Counted from the first letter of the stretch, positions 1 through 8,871 are shown. The stretch: DNA of 64,000 nucleotides from Streptomyces malaysiensis subsp. samsunensis (GCF_024519315.1 NZ_JANIIC010000004.1:124001-188000); one strand, 5' to 3'. Notes: generated from the letters alone by a model not told the origin. A program made the numbers and translations.

Positions 1-239
1 GCATCGGAGGAGCCGTGGCTGTAGCCCTCCACGACCTCGCCCACCCCCCACTCGTGCAGCACACGCACCCCGTCGGCGTCGAGAGAGCCGGCCCTTTGCC
101 GCTGCTCCACGTATTCACGGCTGTGCTTCTCCAGGACGATGCAACCGATTCCCCTCCGCAGGAGGAAATTGCCGAGTGCCAGTCCGGCGACTCCGCCTCC
201 CACGATAACGACGGTTGTGTCCTTGCCGGTTCGAGTCAT
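1..239 (-). CDS. FAD-dependent aromatic monooxygenase (PobA-like), 3' end outside window
   Basis: Only the first 79 codons are present; the gene runs off the left edge. The N-terminus carries the FAD-binding Rossmann motif GGGVAGL (about residues 14-20), followed by a LEKHSREYV segment and an RAGSLD stretch. These resemble the start of 4-hydroxybenzoate 3-monooxygenase and related single-component flavin hydroxylases, which use NAD(P)H and O2 to hydroxylate aromatic rings. The ATG at 239 was chosen because GGAG lies just upstream and the Rossmann strand follows at the usual distance. The substrate cannot be judged from this fragment. The next gene on the left is not visible. Confidence 0.8.
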   Translation of the reverse strand, partial: MTRTGKDTTVVIVGGGVAGLALGNFLLRRGIGCIVLEKHSREYVEQRQRAGSLDADGVRVLHEWGVGEVVEGYSHGSSD

Positions 240-467
240 CTGTTTCCGAGCTCCTTGCAGACAGTGGGGCCGAACGCGCCAGAGCGTGAACGACCGTGCC
301 GCCCGGATGGGGCGGGCGCACTGACCACCACGATGGACCCGGCAGCCGACGCCGCCCACTGATGAATGTGCGCCGGATACCGAAAAGCCGCCAACCTGGT
401 GTCATTCGACCCTGTCTCCCGCCCGGGATGATGGACGGGCTCGGATGGCGTGGCGGTCGACCCCCCG

Positions 468-1034
468 CTACTTGAGAGCTGCGGCGGCTAGGCGCAGTTC
501 GCGAAACGCCTGGTCGAGCTGGTCATGGAGGGGAACGGATGGTTCTTGCATCCAGCGGTGGGTGGCGACGGCGAAGGTGTCCATGGCGACCTGGGCGCAC
601 AGGGGTGCGGTCCGGGGATTGACGCCCCGGGCTCGCAGGGCGTCGGTCAGCGCGTTCACCAGGAGGGCGCGCTTGGCCAGGGAGCGTTCCTGGAGGGCGG
701 GAGTCTCGGCGATGAGCCGGACGCCGGGCTCGGTGAGCGGGCGGTTGCGTTCGAACAGGGGCACCGTCTCGTGGAAGGCGGCGCGCAGGGCCGGCAGCGG
801 TTTCATGCCGTGCGGGACGGCGGCGACGGCCTGGACGAGCAGATCACGCAGTTCGGTTTCGCCGTCGAAGAGCATCTCGCGTTTATCGGCGAAGTGGCGG
901 TAGAAGGTGCGCTCGGTCACGCCGGCGCGTGCCGCGATGGCTTCGACCGGCGTCTGGTCGAAGCCATGTTCGGTGAACAGTTCCAGCGCGGCCCGCTGAA
1001 GCCGCTGACGCACCGCTTCCCCGCTTCTTGGCAT
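468..1034 (-). CDS. TetR/AcrR family transcriptional repressor
   Basis: A 188-residue one-component regulator. The N-terminal helix-turn-helix spans about residues 29-48 (core ARAGVTERTFYRHF), the standard TetR signature. The rest is a helical ligand-binding and dimerisation domain typical in length. It is transcribed divergently from an SDR and an alpha/beta-hydrolase gene. The 102-bp gap holds three equally spaced GTCA-N5-TGAC palindromes, so it very likely represses both its own gene and the SDR-hydrolase pair. The inducer is unknown, but the neighbouring enzymes suggest a ketone/alcohol or ester. Confidence 0.93.
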   Translation of the reverse strand: MPRSGEAVRQRLQRAALELFTEHGFDQTPVEAIAARAGVTERTFYRHFADKREMLFDGETELRDLLVQAVAAVPHGMKPLPALRAAFHETVPLFERNRPLTEPGVRLIAETPALQERSLAKRALLVNALTDALRARGVNPRTAPLCAQVAMDTFAVATHRWMQEPSVPLHDQLDQAFRELRLAAAALK

Positions 1035-1055
1035 GAATCCACCCTACCACTTTGC

Positions 1056-1113
1056 GTCAGTCTATGACACGAGTTAGCGTCACAGCCTGACGCTAAAAAC
1101 GTCAGTCTCTGAC
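1056..1113. promoter_or_regulatory. Three phased TetR operator palindromes between divergent genes
   Basis: Three copies of GTCA-N5-TGAC lie at 1056-1068, 1079-1091 and 1101-1113. Copy starts are 23 and 22 bp apart, about two helical turns, so bound dimers would sit on one face of the DNA. The central copy is the best, extending to perfect 8-bp arms, TAGCGTCA and TGACGCTA (1075-1095). The site separates the TetR gene from the SDR gene and covers the place where both promoters must be. That TetR binds here is inferred from position and symmetry. Confidence 0.75.
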
Positions 1114-1136
1114 GCCAAAGATGAGAGGTCTCTCGC

Positions 1137-1907
1137 GTGGAACAGCGATTCGACGGGAAGACGGTGGTCGTCACCGGCGCCAGCTCCGGGATCGGGGTCG
1201 GCATCGCCAGGCGGTTCGCCCAAGAGGGAGCGAACGTGGTCCTCGCGGCACGGCGCAAGGACCGGCTGGACACGCTCGCGGCCGAACTCGGGACGGAACG
1301 GACGCTCGCCGTGGCCACCGATGTCACCAGCCAGGATGCGGTCCAGGCGATGATCGGCGCCGCCGTGGACCGGTTCGGGGGCCTGGACGTGCTGGTGTCC
1401 AACGCCGGTCTGGGCCTGGGCAAGGATTTCGAGGAGATGACCCTTGACGACTGGCGGCTCGTCATGAGGACCGATGTCGACAGCTGCTTCTTCGGGGTGC
1501 GGTCGGCGCTGCCGCACCTGAAGCGGACCCGGGGCAGCATCGCGCAGATCGCCTCGGCGTCCGGGCTGGGAGGTGACCGGATGCTCTCCGCCTACAACGC
1601 GGCCAAGGGCGCCGTCGTGAACTTCACCCGCGGGCTCGCCCACGACCTCGGCCAGTTCGGCATCCGTGTGAACGCCGTAGCCCCCTCCTTGACCATCGGG
1701 GAGGAACACGCCGTCGACCACCCCGACGCCGGGAATCTGATCGAGCGGTTCAACCAGCGGCGGGCGCTGCCCGGGTACAGCACCCCGGCCGACATCGCCG
1801 GCTCGGTCGCCTTCCTCGCCTCCGACGACGCCCGCTTCATCACCGGGGCGATTCTGCCGGTCGACGGCGGCATCACCGCCGGCAGCGGCCAGCCTCCCCT
1901 GTTCTGA
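1137..1907 (+). CDS. SDR family NAD(P)-dependent oxidoreductase
   Basis: A 256-residue classical short-chain dehydrogenase/reductase. The cofactor motif TGASSGIG is at residues 13-20, the structural NAG at 89-91 and the catalytic pair Y153/K157 in YNAAK, with serines at 140 and 142 supplying the third residue. The C-terminus has the usual PVDGG segment. It should interconvert an alcohol and a ketone or aldehyde in the cytoplasm. Start is GTG 1137, with GAGAGG eight bases upstream. It is followed by an alpha/beta hydrolase 20 bp downstream, probably co-transcribed, and both lie downstream of the TetR operators. Confidence 0.92.
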   Translation: MEQRFDGKTVVVTGASSGIGVGIARRFAQEGANVVLAARRKDRLDTLAAELGTERTLAVATDVTSQDAVQAMIGAAVDRFGGLDVLVSNAGLGLGKDFEEMTLDDWRLVMRTDVDSCFFGVRSALPHLKRTRGSIAQIASASGLGGDRMLSAYNAAKGAVVNFTRGLAHDLGQFGIRVNAVAPSLTIGEEHAVDHPDAGNLIERFNQRRALPGYSTPADIAGSVAFLASDDARFITGAILPVDGGITAGSGQPPLF

Positions 1908-1927
1908 TCCCGGAAAGGACCACGACG

Positions 1928-2893
1928 ATGGCCTACGACATCGACCCCGAACTCGCCGCGGCACTGGCCGCCATGCCCAAGGGCCCCAACGGCGCCATGC
2001 TGGACTTCTCCGACATCCCCGCCTTCCGCGCGCGGATGGAGGCGGCCGGGGCCCAGCTCCCGGCCCCCGCCCCGGACCCGCGAGTCAGGATCGAGACGCT
2101 CAGCATCCCGCGCGAGGACGGGACCGCGCTCGACGTGGTGATGTTCCACCCCGGTGGCATCGACCAGCCCCGCCCGTCCCTTCTCTACTTCCACGCCGGT
2201 GGGCAGGTCCTCGGCAGCGCCCATGACCGCACCTCCCACGCGTACGCCGCGACCATGGCCCCGCGACTCGACATCGTGCTGGCCGTGGTCGACTATCGAC
2301 TCGCGCCCGAAACCCGGGCCCCGGGAGCGGCCGAGGACGGCTACCTGGCCTTCACCCACCTCACCGAGCACGCGACCGAGCACGGGATCGCCCCGGACCG
2401 GATCGGGCTCGCCGGGGCGAGTGGCGGCGGGGCGCCCGCCCCGGCCACCGCGCTCATGCTCCGCGACCGCGGCGACCGCCGGCCGCGGCTGCTGTCGCTG
2501 AACTACCCGATGCTCGACGATCGCAACGAGACCCCGTCCAGCCACGAGATCGTCGACCTCGGCATCTATGACCGCCGGGAGAACACGTACGCCTGGGCCG
2601 CCGTGCTGGGCGACCGCGCGGGCGCCCCCGATGTCCACCCGTACAGCGCGCCCGGCCGTGCCACCGATGTGACCGGTTTGCCGGACACCTTCATCGCCGT
2701 GGCGCAGTACGACGTCTTCCGCGACGAGAACATCGACTTCGCGCGGCGGCTGATCGCCGCCGGTGTCCCCGTCGACCTGCACCTCTACGCCCATGCCTGC
2801 CACGCCTGGGACATATTCGCCCCGAACTCGGCCCTCGCCGGGACCTTCGAACAGACCTGGTACGACTACCTGCGCCGCCACCTCCACGGGTAG
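1928..2893 (+). CDS. Alpha/beta hydrolase fold-3 protein (HSL-type esterase family)
   Basis: A 321-residue protein of the hormone-sensitive-lipase-like esterase family. The oxyanion-hole motif, normally HGGG, appears as HAGGQVLG; the nucleophile elbow is GASGGG; AQYDVFRDE and HACHAWD supply the likely catalytic Asp and His. These enzymes cleave carboxylic esters of small or medium size. The HGGG to HAGG change is a mild departure from the norm. There is a clear AAAGGA site before the ATG at 1928. Probably in an operon with the SDR upstream and controlled by the same TetR protein; together they could process an ester and the released alcohol. The substrate is unknown. Confidence 0.9.
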   Translation: MAYDIDPELAAALAAMPKGPNGAMLDFSDIPAFRARMEAAGAQLPAPAPDPRVRIETLSIPREDGTALDVVMFHPGGIDQPRPSLLYFHAGGQVLGSAHDRTSHAYAATMAPRLDIVLAVVDYRLAPETRAPGAAEDGYLAFTHLTEHATEHGIAPDRIGLAGASGGGAPAPATALMLRDRGDRRPRLLSLNYPMLDDRNETPSSHEIVDLGIYDRRENTYAWAAVLGDRAGAPDVHPYSAPGRATDVTGLPDTFIAVAQYDVFRDENIDFARRLIAAGVPVDLHLYAHACHAWDIFAPNSALAGTFEQTWYDYLRRHLHG

Positions 2894-3061
2894 GGCGCCC
2901 CGGCGACGCATCCGCTGACGAAGCCGAAGCCGGCGGCGGGGCACGCTCCCCGCCGCCCCACCGGCACGGACGTGGCACCTCCGGTCGCCTGTCCGGACGG
3001 CCGGGCCGTGGGTGACACGGTCGGTCACGAGACGGTTGACCGGTCGAATCACCGGGAGCGC

Positions 3062-3544
3062 TCAAGCAATCCCGTGCATGGCTCCCCGCGGCCAGATCAC
3101 CTCGACATCGACCCCGTGACTGCGCGCGTAGGCCACCAGATGCGCCGTGACGTCCCTTCCGTTGGACGGCGAGCCGTCCCATACCGCGAACACACGGGCG
3201 CAGTTGCGCAGCAAGCTCTCGTCCGCGCTCACACACGCGCCGCGGTCACCGGGGTCGAACTCCACCAGCCGCACCTGCTGCGACAGCAGCAGCAGTTCAC
3301 CCGCGGCCTTGCGGTCGAGCTCGGCCAACTGCGCGGGCACACCGTTGCGCGACGGCAGGACCGTCACCAGGGCCAGCCCCGCCTTACGGGCGGCTCTTCC
3401 GAACGCCACCGGCAGCCCCTTTCCGGCGCGGACCAGACCGGCTCTGCCCGCACGGGCGAAGTCGCCCAGCCGTGACCGCAGTTCCTCCTCCATCAGCGCG
3501 AGCGTCGACGCGCTGAGATCGGGATGCCCTACGACAGCGATCAT
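3062..3544 (-). CDS. SLOG/Rossmann-like hypothetical protein
   Basis: A 160-residue cytoplasmic protein starting MIAVVGHPDLS. An ATG 10 codons upstream is possible, but AAAGGA before position 3544 favours the shorter form. The opening strand-loop (VVGHPD), a middle ARAGKGLPVAFG segment and a late VFAVWDGSPSNGRD segment resemble the nucleotide-binding SLOG fold, in which a glycine-rich loop and a late DGSP-type loop hold a nucleotide-like ligand. No catalytic motif is certain. It stands alone, convergent with the hydrolase gene. Assignment rests on fold-like patterns only. Confidence 0.7.
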   Translation of the reverse strand: MIAVVGHPDLSASTLALMEEELRSRLGDFARAGRAGLVRAGKGLPVAFGRAARKAGLALVTVLPSRNGVPAQLAELDRKAAGELLLLSQQVRLVEFDPGDRGACVSADESLLRNCARVFAVWDGSPSNGRDVTAHLVAYARSHGVDVEVIWPRGAMHGIA

Positions 3545-3849
3545 CCCTGACTGTCCTTTCTGCCCACCGTCCATTGGCCTGCTTGATCATCTCCAGGCTC
3601 GGGCGCAGTGTGCCAGAGCCGTGCGGTAAAGAGGAAAGGGTCGGTCGGCCCTTGTGACGGCCGGAACACCGGCCTTCGCGGGGCCCGTGCCCTCGGCGGC
3701 GGATCGGGCGGCCGCGCCCCAACTGGCCCTCTCGACAGGGCCGTCCAGCCCCATGGCCGCGGACTTTCGGCATCCGGCGCGACCGGGCCCGCAGGACGAG
3801 AGTGAGGGCAACGGGCAATGAGAAGACCCTAATCGAAGGGATCACCGCC

Positions 3850-4470
3850 ATGGCCATAGACGAGCACCCGCACCGGAGTACGGGGTTCCACCTGCTTTTC
3901 CGCAGGAACCGTACGGGCTCCACGGCCGCCATGTCGGCAGACACCGTCACCCACGACGCGCGGGCCTACACCCTCGCGTCCCTGCGCCTGCTCACCGGGT
4001 TCGTCTTCCTGTGGGCGTTCCTGGACAAGACCTTCGGCTTCGGCTACGCGACCGCTTCCGGCAAGGGCTGGACCGACGGTGGGTCGCCGACGAGAGGGTT
4101 CCTCGGCTCCGTCGCCGTCGGGCCGATGGAGTCGACCTTCCATGCGTGGGCCGGTGACGCATGGGCGGACTGGCTGTTCATGCTGGGTCTGCTCGGCATC
4201 GGCGTGACCGTCATGGCCGGTGTGGCGCTGCGGCCGGCCGCGGTGGCGGGCACGGTGATGATGGCGTTGATGTGGGCCGCCGAGTGGCCGCCGGCCAAGC
4301 ACCTGTCGGACGGGTCGCCGAGCATGTCGTCGAATCCCTTCGTCGACTACCACGTCGTCTACGCGCTGGGGCTGATCGCCGTGGCGGCCGCGGGGGCAGG
4401 CACCACCTGGGGCCTGGGCCGCCTCTGGGCGCGGCTCCCGATCGTCCGCGACCACGCCTGGCTGCGCTGA
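3850..4470 (+). CDS. DoxX family integral membrane protein
   Basis: About 206 residues with four likely membrane helices (around LRLLTGFVFLWAF, WLFMLGLLGIGVTV, VAGTVMMALMWAAEW and HVVYALGLIAVAAAGAG). The arrangement and the YHVVYALGL helix fit DoxX/DoxD-like proteins, relatives of the small subunit of thiosulfate:quinone oxidoreductase. The ATG at 3850 follows GAAGGGA; the longer reading frame from 3802 lacks a ribosome site. It is a single gene ending in a strong hairpin terminator at 4529-4560. Its precise role (redox stress or quinone chemistry) cannot be read from sequence. Confidence 0.85.
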   Translation: MAIDEHPHRSTGFHLLFRRNRTGSTAAMSADTVTHDARAYTLASLRLLTGFVFLWAFLDKTFGFGYATASGKGWTDGGSPTRGFLGSVAVGPMESTFHAWAGDAWADWLFMLGLLGIGVTVMAGVALRPAAVAGTVMMALMWAAEWPPAKHLSDGSPSMSSNPFVDYHVVYALGLIAVAAAGAGTTWGLGRLWARLPIVRDHAWLR

Positions 4471-4528
4471 ATCCCATCGGCGCGACGGTCCCGCGTACCG
4501 GACCGTCGCGCCCAGTCCCGCACGGCCC

Positions 4529-4560
4529 CGAAGGCCCCGCCGAACCGGGCGGGGCCTTCG
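4529..4560 (+). terminator. Strong hairpin terminator after DoxX gene
   Basis: A perfect 13-bp GC-rich stem (4529-4541 with 4548-4560) closes a 6-nt loop, 58 bases after the DoxX stop. There is no U-tract, as is usual in Streptomyces. It also lies just beyond the 3' end of the convergent membrane-protein gene at 4623-4982, so it may serve both strands. Confidence 0.8.
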
Positions 4561-4622
4561 GCGCGCGATCGCATGGGCAACGCGAAGATCCCGGCTCAAC
4601 AGGGGCGATGCGATCGTGCGCG

Positions 4623-4982
4623 TCACCAGATCAGGGCCGCGACCACGGCGTGGACCACGGCCGCGACGACGCTGCCGCCAGCCTGGCGCATGTTACGTCG
4701 CCCGAATCCGATCGTCGCGTCCACCGCCTGTGAGACGGCTGCGCAGAGCAAGCACACGCCGGGTACGGCTCCCGTGGCGAGGAACGGCACGACGGCGGCA
4801 AGCACACCGAACGGAACGGCTTTGGCCGCATACATCCGTGCGTAGAAATGAACGCCGACGCCTTCGGCACCCTCCCCGGCGAGCGCCGAGGGACGAAGCG
4901 CCGCAAGCACCGCGAAGACGACGCCACTCGCGGCAAGAATCGCGTTCAAGGCGAAGAGAACGATCACGACGCAAGTCTGCAC
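4623..4982 (-). CDS. Small integral membrane protein (DUF4267-like)
   Basis: About 119 residues, with four predicted membrane segments, starting from GTG 4982. The order of helices and a central FYARMYAAKAVPFG segment resemble DUF4267-type small membrane proteins of actinobacteria, whose function is not known. No convincing ribosome site precedes the GTG; an in-frame GTG five codons later is an alternative. It is convergent with the DoxX gene and not obviously part of an operon. The coding call rests on length, composition and membrane character. Confidence 0.65.
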   Translation of the reverse strand: MQTCVVIVLFALNAILAASGVVFAVLAALRPSALAGEGAEGVGVHFYARMYAAKAVPFGVLAAVVPFLATGAVPGVCLLCAAVSQAVDATIGFGRRNMRQAGGSVVAAVVHAVVAALIW

Positions 4983-5139
4983 GCGCTGTCAAGGCGAGGC
5001 GCCGGAGCGGTTGCGGCGGGGGAAGCGGGCAAGCCTTTCCGCCCGGCTGCCACGACGTCTGGTCACACTCTGTCGGCCCAGCGGCGACCTACCCGCGACT
5101 TCATCGCGCTGAGTGACTGAACTGAGGCACTGCGTTCCG

Positions 5140-5157
5140 GCTCGTGCTCATACGAGC
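5140..5157. promoter_or_regulatory. Inverted repeat upstream of sugar operon
   Basis: GCTCGT, a 6-nt spacer and ACGAGC form a perfect 6-bp inverted repeat 78 bases before the start of the ABC binding-protein gene. It lies within the only AT-richer stretch of the region, which also has a run of seven A residues. It is a plausible operator for the SorC-type regulator encoded inside the operon. Symmetry and position are the only evidence. Confidence 0.45.
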
Positions 5158-5234
5158 AAAAAAATGCGCGCCCGTTGCTGTGAGGTTAATTCCAGATCTA
5201 CTGTCCCTCGCCAGGACCACATCTGGAGGCCCAT

Positions 5235-6230
5235 ATGCGCATCAATCGCATTCTCGGGATCTTTTTCGGAACATTTTCTCTCCTGGCGCTCGCCGCCTGT
5301 TCGGTGTCGACCAGCCCCGGTGGCTCCGGCGGCTCCGGTTCACACAAGAGATCCGGAGCGCTGACCATCGGCTTCAGCCAGGCCACCCAGCAGTCGCCGT
5401 TCTACGTCCAGCTCCGCCAGGGCGCGCGGAAGGCCGCGGAGAAGGCCGGGGCGAAGCTCTACTTCGCCGACGCGGGCGGCGATGTCACCAAGCAGAACAA
5501 CGACATCCAGGACCTCATCACCCGCGGTGTCGACGTGCTGATGGTCAACCCCGTCGACCCCAAGGGGGTCAAGGCGGGGCTGGCCGCCGCGAAGTCCGCC
5601 GGAGTGTCCGTCGTCACCGTCGACCGTCCGGTGCCCTCCGGGGCCGCCGCGCATGTGGGCCGGGACAACACCGCGATGGGGCAGCTCGTCGGCGAGCGGA
5701 TCGCCAAGGAGCTGGGCCCCAAGGGCGGCAAGATCATCGAGATCAAGGGTGACGCGGGCGGTGCCGTGGCGCGCGACCGCAGCGCCGGGTTCCACAAGGC
5801 CGTCGCCGCCAACAAGAAGATCCGCATCGTCAGCGGCCCGTACTGCGACTACATCCGCTCCAAGGCCGTCACCGCCATGCAGGACCTGCTCCAGACCAAC
5901 CCCGACGTCAAGGTCGTCTACGCACACAACGACGACATGGCACTCGGCGCCCTCCAGGTGCTCAAGGAGAACGGCCGCTCCGATGTGAAGGTCGCCGGGG
6001 TCGACGGTCTGATGGAGGCGGTCAAGGCCATCGACCAGCACGGCCCCTACAGCGCCACGGCCCTCAACGACCCGATCTCGCTGGGCCGGACCGCGGTCAA
6101 GACCGCCGAGGACGTCGCCGACGGCAAGAAGGTCGCCGCGTCCATCGACGCCGGCACCGCGCTGGTCGACCGGGACAACGCCCACAAGTACGTCGGCGGG
6201 ACGACCTTCGCCTCCGAGGGCGCGCGGTGA
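5235..6230 (+). CDS. Ribose-type sugar ABC transporter substrate-binding lipoprotein
   Basis: A 331-residue periplasmic-binding-protein-like lipoprotein. The signal peptide ends in lipobox LAAC with the lipidated cysteine at residue 22, followed by a Gly/Ser linker. The mature part matches the RbsB/CUT2 fold (IGFSQATQQSPFYVQL near the start, VNPVDPKG, HVGRDNTAMG, YAHNDDMALGA, VAGVDG), the class that binds pentoses and related sugars. ATG 5235 follows CTGGAGG. It opens a ten-gene co-directional operon that also encodes the matching ATPase (9848) and permease (11383), with enzymes between them. The ligand is probably a pentose or deoxypentose derivative. Confidence 0.93.
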   Translation: MRINRILGIFFGTFSLLALAACSVSTSPGGSGGSGSHKRSGALTIGFSQATQQSPFYVQLRQGARKAAEKAGAKLYFADAGGDVTKQNNDIQDLITRGVDVLMVNPVDPKGVKAGLAAAKSAGVSVVTVDRPVPSGAAAHVGRDNTAMGQLVGERIAKELGPKGGKIIEIKGDAGGAVARDRSAGFHKAVAANKKIRIVSGPYCDYIRSKAVTAMQDLLQTNPDVKVVYAHNDDMALGALQVLKENGRSDVKVAGVDGLMEAVKAIDQHGPYSATALNDPISLGRTAVKTAEDVADGKKVAASIDAGTALVDRDNAHKYVGGTTFASEGAR

Positions 6231-6295
6231 CCCGCGCATCCGGCCCGGACACCCACTCCCCGGACACCCACCCTGTGAAAGGAAACGACACCATC

Positions 6296-7357
6296 ATGCC
6301 GGAGACCATGCGAGCCGCCGTGCTGCACGCCCCGGGCGACATCCGCGTGGAGCGCCTACCCGTACCGGAGCCCGGCCCTCGTGAGGCGCTGGTGCGCGTC
6401 GCCGCCTGTGGCGTCTGCGGTTCGGACATCTCCCGGATGCTCCGCCCCGAGGTGGCCTACAACCTGCCGCTGATCTGCGGCCATGAGTTCTCCGGCCATG
6501 TGGTGGCGCTCGGCTCCGAACTCGCCGCCGCCGGTACGGTCCGGGCCGGCGACCTGGTGGCCGTGCCGCCGCTGATCCCCTGCCGCCGGTGCGGCCCCTG
6601 CGACCAGGGGCGGTACAGCCTCTGCGAGGACTACGACTATTTCGGCAGCCGCCGGCCCGGGGCCTACGCCGAGTACGTGGCCGTGCCCGAGGACAATCTG
6701 CTGGTGCTGCCCGCCGACCTCGACCCGCGGGCCGCCGCGATGCTCGACCCCGCCGCCATCGCCCTGCACGCCATCTGGCGCACCAAGCTGCGCGCGGGCC
6801 ACCGGGTGGCCGTGGTCGGCGCCGGCCCCATCGGGCTGTTCGCCATCCAGTGGGCGCTGCTCCAGGGCGCCAGCGAGGTGCTCTCGATCGATGTGAGCGA
6901 GGAGAAGGCGGCCATGGCGCTGGAGGCCGGTGCCACCCGGACCGCCACCACACCCGAGCAGGCCCGGGAGCTGGCCGGGCCCGGCTTCGACGTCATCGTC
7001 GAGTCCGCCGGGGTTCCCGCCACCGCCGACCAGGCCGTGTCGCTGGCCGCCCGGCACGGCCAGGCCGTCTTCATCGGCATCCCGCACGATCCGGTGGTGC
7101 TGCCCAAGTCGACCTTCAGCGCCTTCCTGCGCCGCGAGATCACCTTGCACGGCGCGTGGAACTCCTTCTCCGCACCCTTCCCGGGAGACGAGTGGCGGCT
7201 CGCCGCACAGGCCATGGCGGACGGCCGGCTGCGCTGGAAGTTCATGATCACCCATGAGCTGGACCTGGACGACCTGGGCGACACCATACGCAAGCTGGGG
7301 GAGCGGTCCATGTTCAGCTCCAAGGTGCTCTTCCTGCCCAACGGAGACCGTCCATGA
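6296..7357 (+). CDS. Zinc-dependent medium-chain alcohol (polyol) dehydrogenase
   Basis: A 353-residue MDR-family dehydrogenase. Catalytic zinc ligands C41 and H63-E64 and the four structural-zinc cysteines C96, C99, C102 and C110 are all present. The Rossmann motif GAGPIG follows. Overall pattern (CGSDISRML, GHEFSG, DYDYFGSRRPGAYAEY) is that of sorbitol/xylitol/galactitol-1-phosphate dehydrogenases that oxidise a secondary alcohol of a polyol using NAD. ATG 6296 was chosen because GAAAGGAA precedes it; an upstream in-frame start lacks one. The stop overlaps the kinase start by four bases, so the two are translationally coupled and probably act in sequence. Confidence 0.93.
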   Translation: MPETMRAAVLHAPGDIRVERLPVPEPGPREALVRVAACGVCGSDISRMLRPEVAYNLPLICGHEFSGHVVALGSELAAAGTVRAGDLVAVPPLIPCRRCGPCDQGRYSLCEDYDYFGSRRPGAYAEYVAVPEDNLLVLPADLDPRAAAMLDPAAIALHAIWRTKLRAGHRVAVVGAGPIGLFAIQWALLQGASEVLSIDVSEEKAAMALEAGATRTATTPEQARELAGPGFDVIVESAGVPATADQAVSLAARHGQAVFIGIPHDPVVLPKSTFSAFLRREITLHGAWNSFSAPFPGDEWRLAAQAMADGRLRWKFMITHELDLDDLGDTIRKLGERSMFSSKVLFLPNGDRP

Positions 7358-8871
7358 CCGCGCTGCTGGCCATCGACCTCGGCACGGAGAGCGCCCGCGT
7401 CTGCGTCTACGCGGCGGACGGCGCCACGCTGGGCCGTGGCGAGAGCGGCTATCCCACCGTCTTCCCGCACCCCGGCTGGGCCGAGCAGGATCCCGAGGAC
7501 TGGTGGCGTGCCGTGGTCTCCGCGGTCAGGGCGGCACTCGCCGAGGCGGGCTCGCCCGCCGTGGCCGGGCTCGCCGTGGCCACCACCGCCTCCACCGTCG
7601 CCGTCCTCGACGCCGCGGGCCGCCCGCTGCGCCCGGCCCTGCTGTGGATGGACGCCAGGGCCAGCGCGGAGTCCGAGCTCACCGCGGCCGCCGACCATCC
7701 CGTACTGGCCTACACGGGCGGTGCGGACGCCGTCGAATGGCTGGTGCCGAAGGCCATGTGGCTCGCCCGGAACGAACCGGAGACCTATCGCGCGGCGCAC
7801 CGCATCACCGAAGCGGTCGACTATCTGGTCTGGCGGTTGACGGGGGAGTGGGCCGGGTCGCGGATGAACGCCGTCTGCAAGTGGAACCACGACCCGCTCG
7901 GCGCCGGGCTCCCCGACGACCTGTACGCGACGTTCGGCGTCCCCGATCTGCGCGACAAGCTGCCCGAGCGGATCGTCCCGGTGGGCGATCCGGTGGCCCC
8001 GGTCGGCGCCGCCGCCCGCGAGGAGCTCGGCATCCACGGGGAGGCGGTGGTCTGCGCGGGCGGTATCGACGCCCATCTGTCGCTGCTCGCCATCGGCGGG
8101 GCGCGCACCGGACTGGTCTCCATGGTCTCGGGCACCTCCACCGCCTTCATTACCGAGATCGGTGCCCCGGTCTTCCCACCGACCATCTGGGGCCCCTACC
8201 CCGACGCCCTCAACGCCGGAAGGTGGCTGATCGAGGGCGGCCAGGTCAGCTCCGGCTCCGTCCTCACCTGGGCGGGGGAGTCCCTGCTGGGACGCCCCCG
8301 CGCCGAACTGCCCCGGCTGATCGCCGACGCCGCGGCCCTGCCGCCCGGCGAGCACGGGCTGCTGGTCCTGGACTACTTCATGGGCAACCGCACCCCGCTG
8401 CGCGACCCGAGGCTGCGCGGCGCCGTGCTCGGTCTGACCCTCGCCAGCCGCCCGGTGGAGATCTACCGGGCGGCCGTGGAGGGGGTGGCGTACGGCACCC
8501 GCCAGGTCCTGGAGTCCTTCGTGGAGGGCGGGGTGCCGGTGGACGAGGTGTATGTCTCCGGCGGCATCCGCCACAATCCGCTGTGGCTGCGCACCACGGC
8601 CGATGTGCTCGGCCGTCCGCTGCGGCTGGTCGAGGGCGACAACCTCACGCTGCGCGCGTGCGCGGTCATCGCGGCGGCCGGCACCGGGCAGGCCGGTTCG
8701 CTCGCCGAGGCCGCGGCCGGTCTCGCCCTCCCCACCCGGACCGTGGAGCCCGACGGCACCCACCGCGAGGTCTACCAGCGGGGCTATGCCGACTACCGCG
8801 CGGCGACCGCCGCCACCCGCGGCATCGCCCACCGGCTGACCACCCCATGGGGATCGGAGGTCCCCGTATGA
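7354..8871 (+). CDS. FGGY family carbohydrate kinase
   Basis: A 505-residue kinase with the ATPase-fold opening AIDLGTESARV, the middle VCAGGIDAHLSLLA and SMVSGTSTAF segments and the C-terminal SGGIRHNPLWLRTTADVL segment of the FGGY_C domain. FGGY kinases phosphorylate xylulose, ribulose, erythritol, glycerol and similar substrates. In this operon it sits between a polyol dehydrogenase and a DeoC aldolase, so it would be expected to make the phosphorylated aldolase substrate. Classical deoxyribose kinase is of the ribokinase family instead, so this is a different chemistry or a replacement. Overlaps both neighbours by ATGA. Confidence 0.93.
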   Translation: MTALLAIDLGTESARVCVYAADGATLGRGESGYPTVFPHPGWAEQDPEDWWRAVVSAVRAALAEAGSPAVAGLAVATTASTVAVLDAAGRPLRPALLWMDARASAESELTAAADHPVLAYTGGADAVEWLVPKAMWLARNEPETYRAAHRITEAVDYLVWRLTGEWAGSRMNAVCKWNHDPLGAGLPDDLYATFGVPDLRDKLPERIVPVGDPVAPVGAAAREELGIHGEAVVCAGGIDAHLSLLAIGGARTGLVSMVSGTSTAFITEIGAPVFPPTIWGPYPDALNAGRWLIEGGQVSSGSVLTWAGESLLGRPRAELPRLIADAAALPPGEHGLLVLDYFMGNRTPLRDPRLRGAVLGLTLASRPVEIYRAAVEGVAYGTRQVLESFVEGGVPVDEVYVSGGIRHNPLWLRTTADVLGRPLRLVEGDNLTLRACAVIAAAGTGQAGSLAEAAAGLALPTRTVEPDGTHREVYQRGYADYRAATAATRGIAHRLTTPWGSEVPV

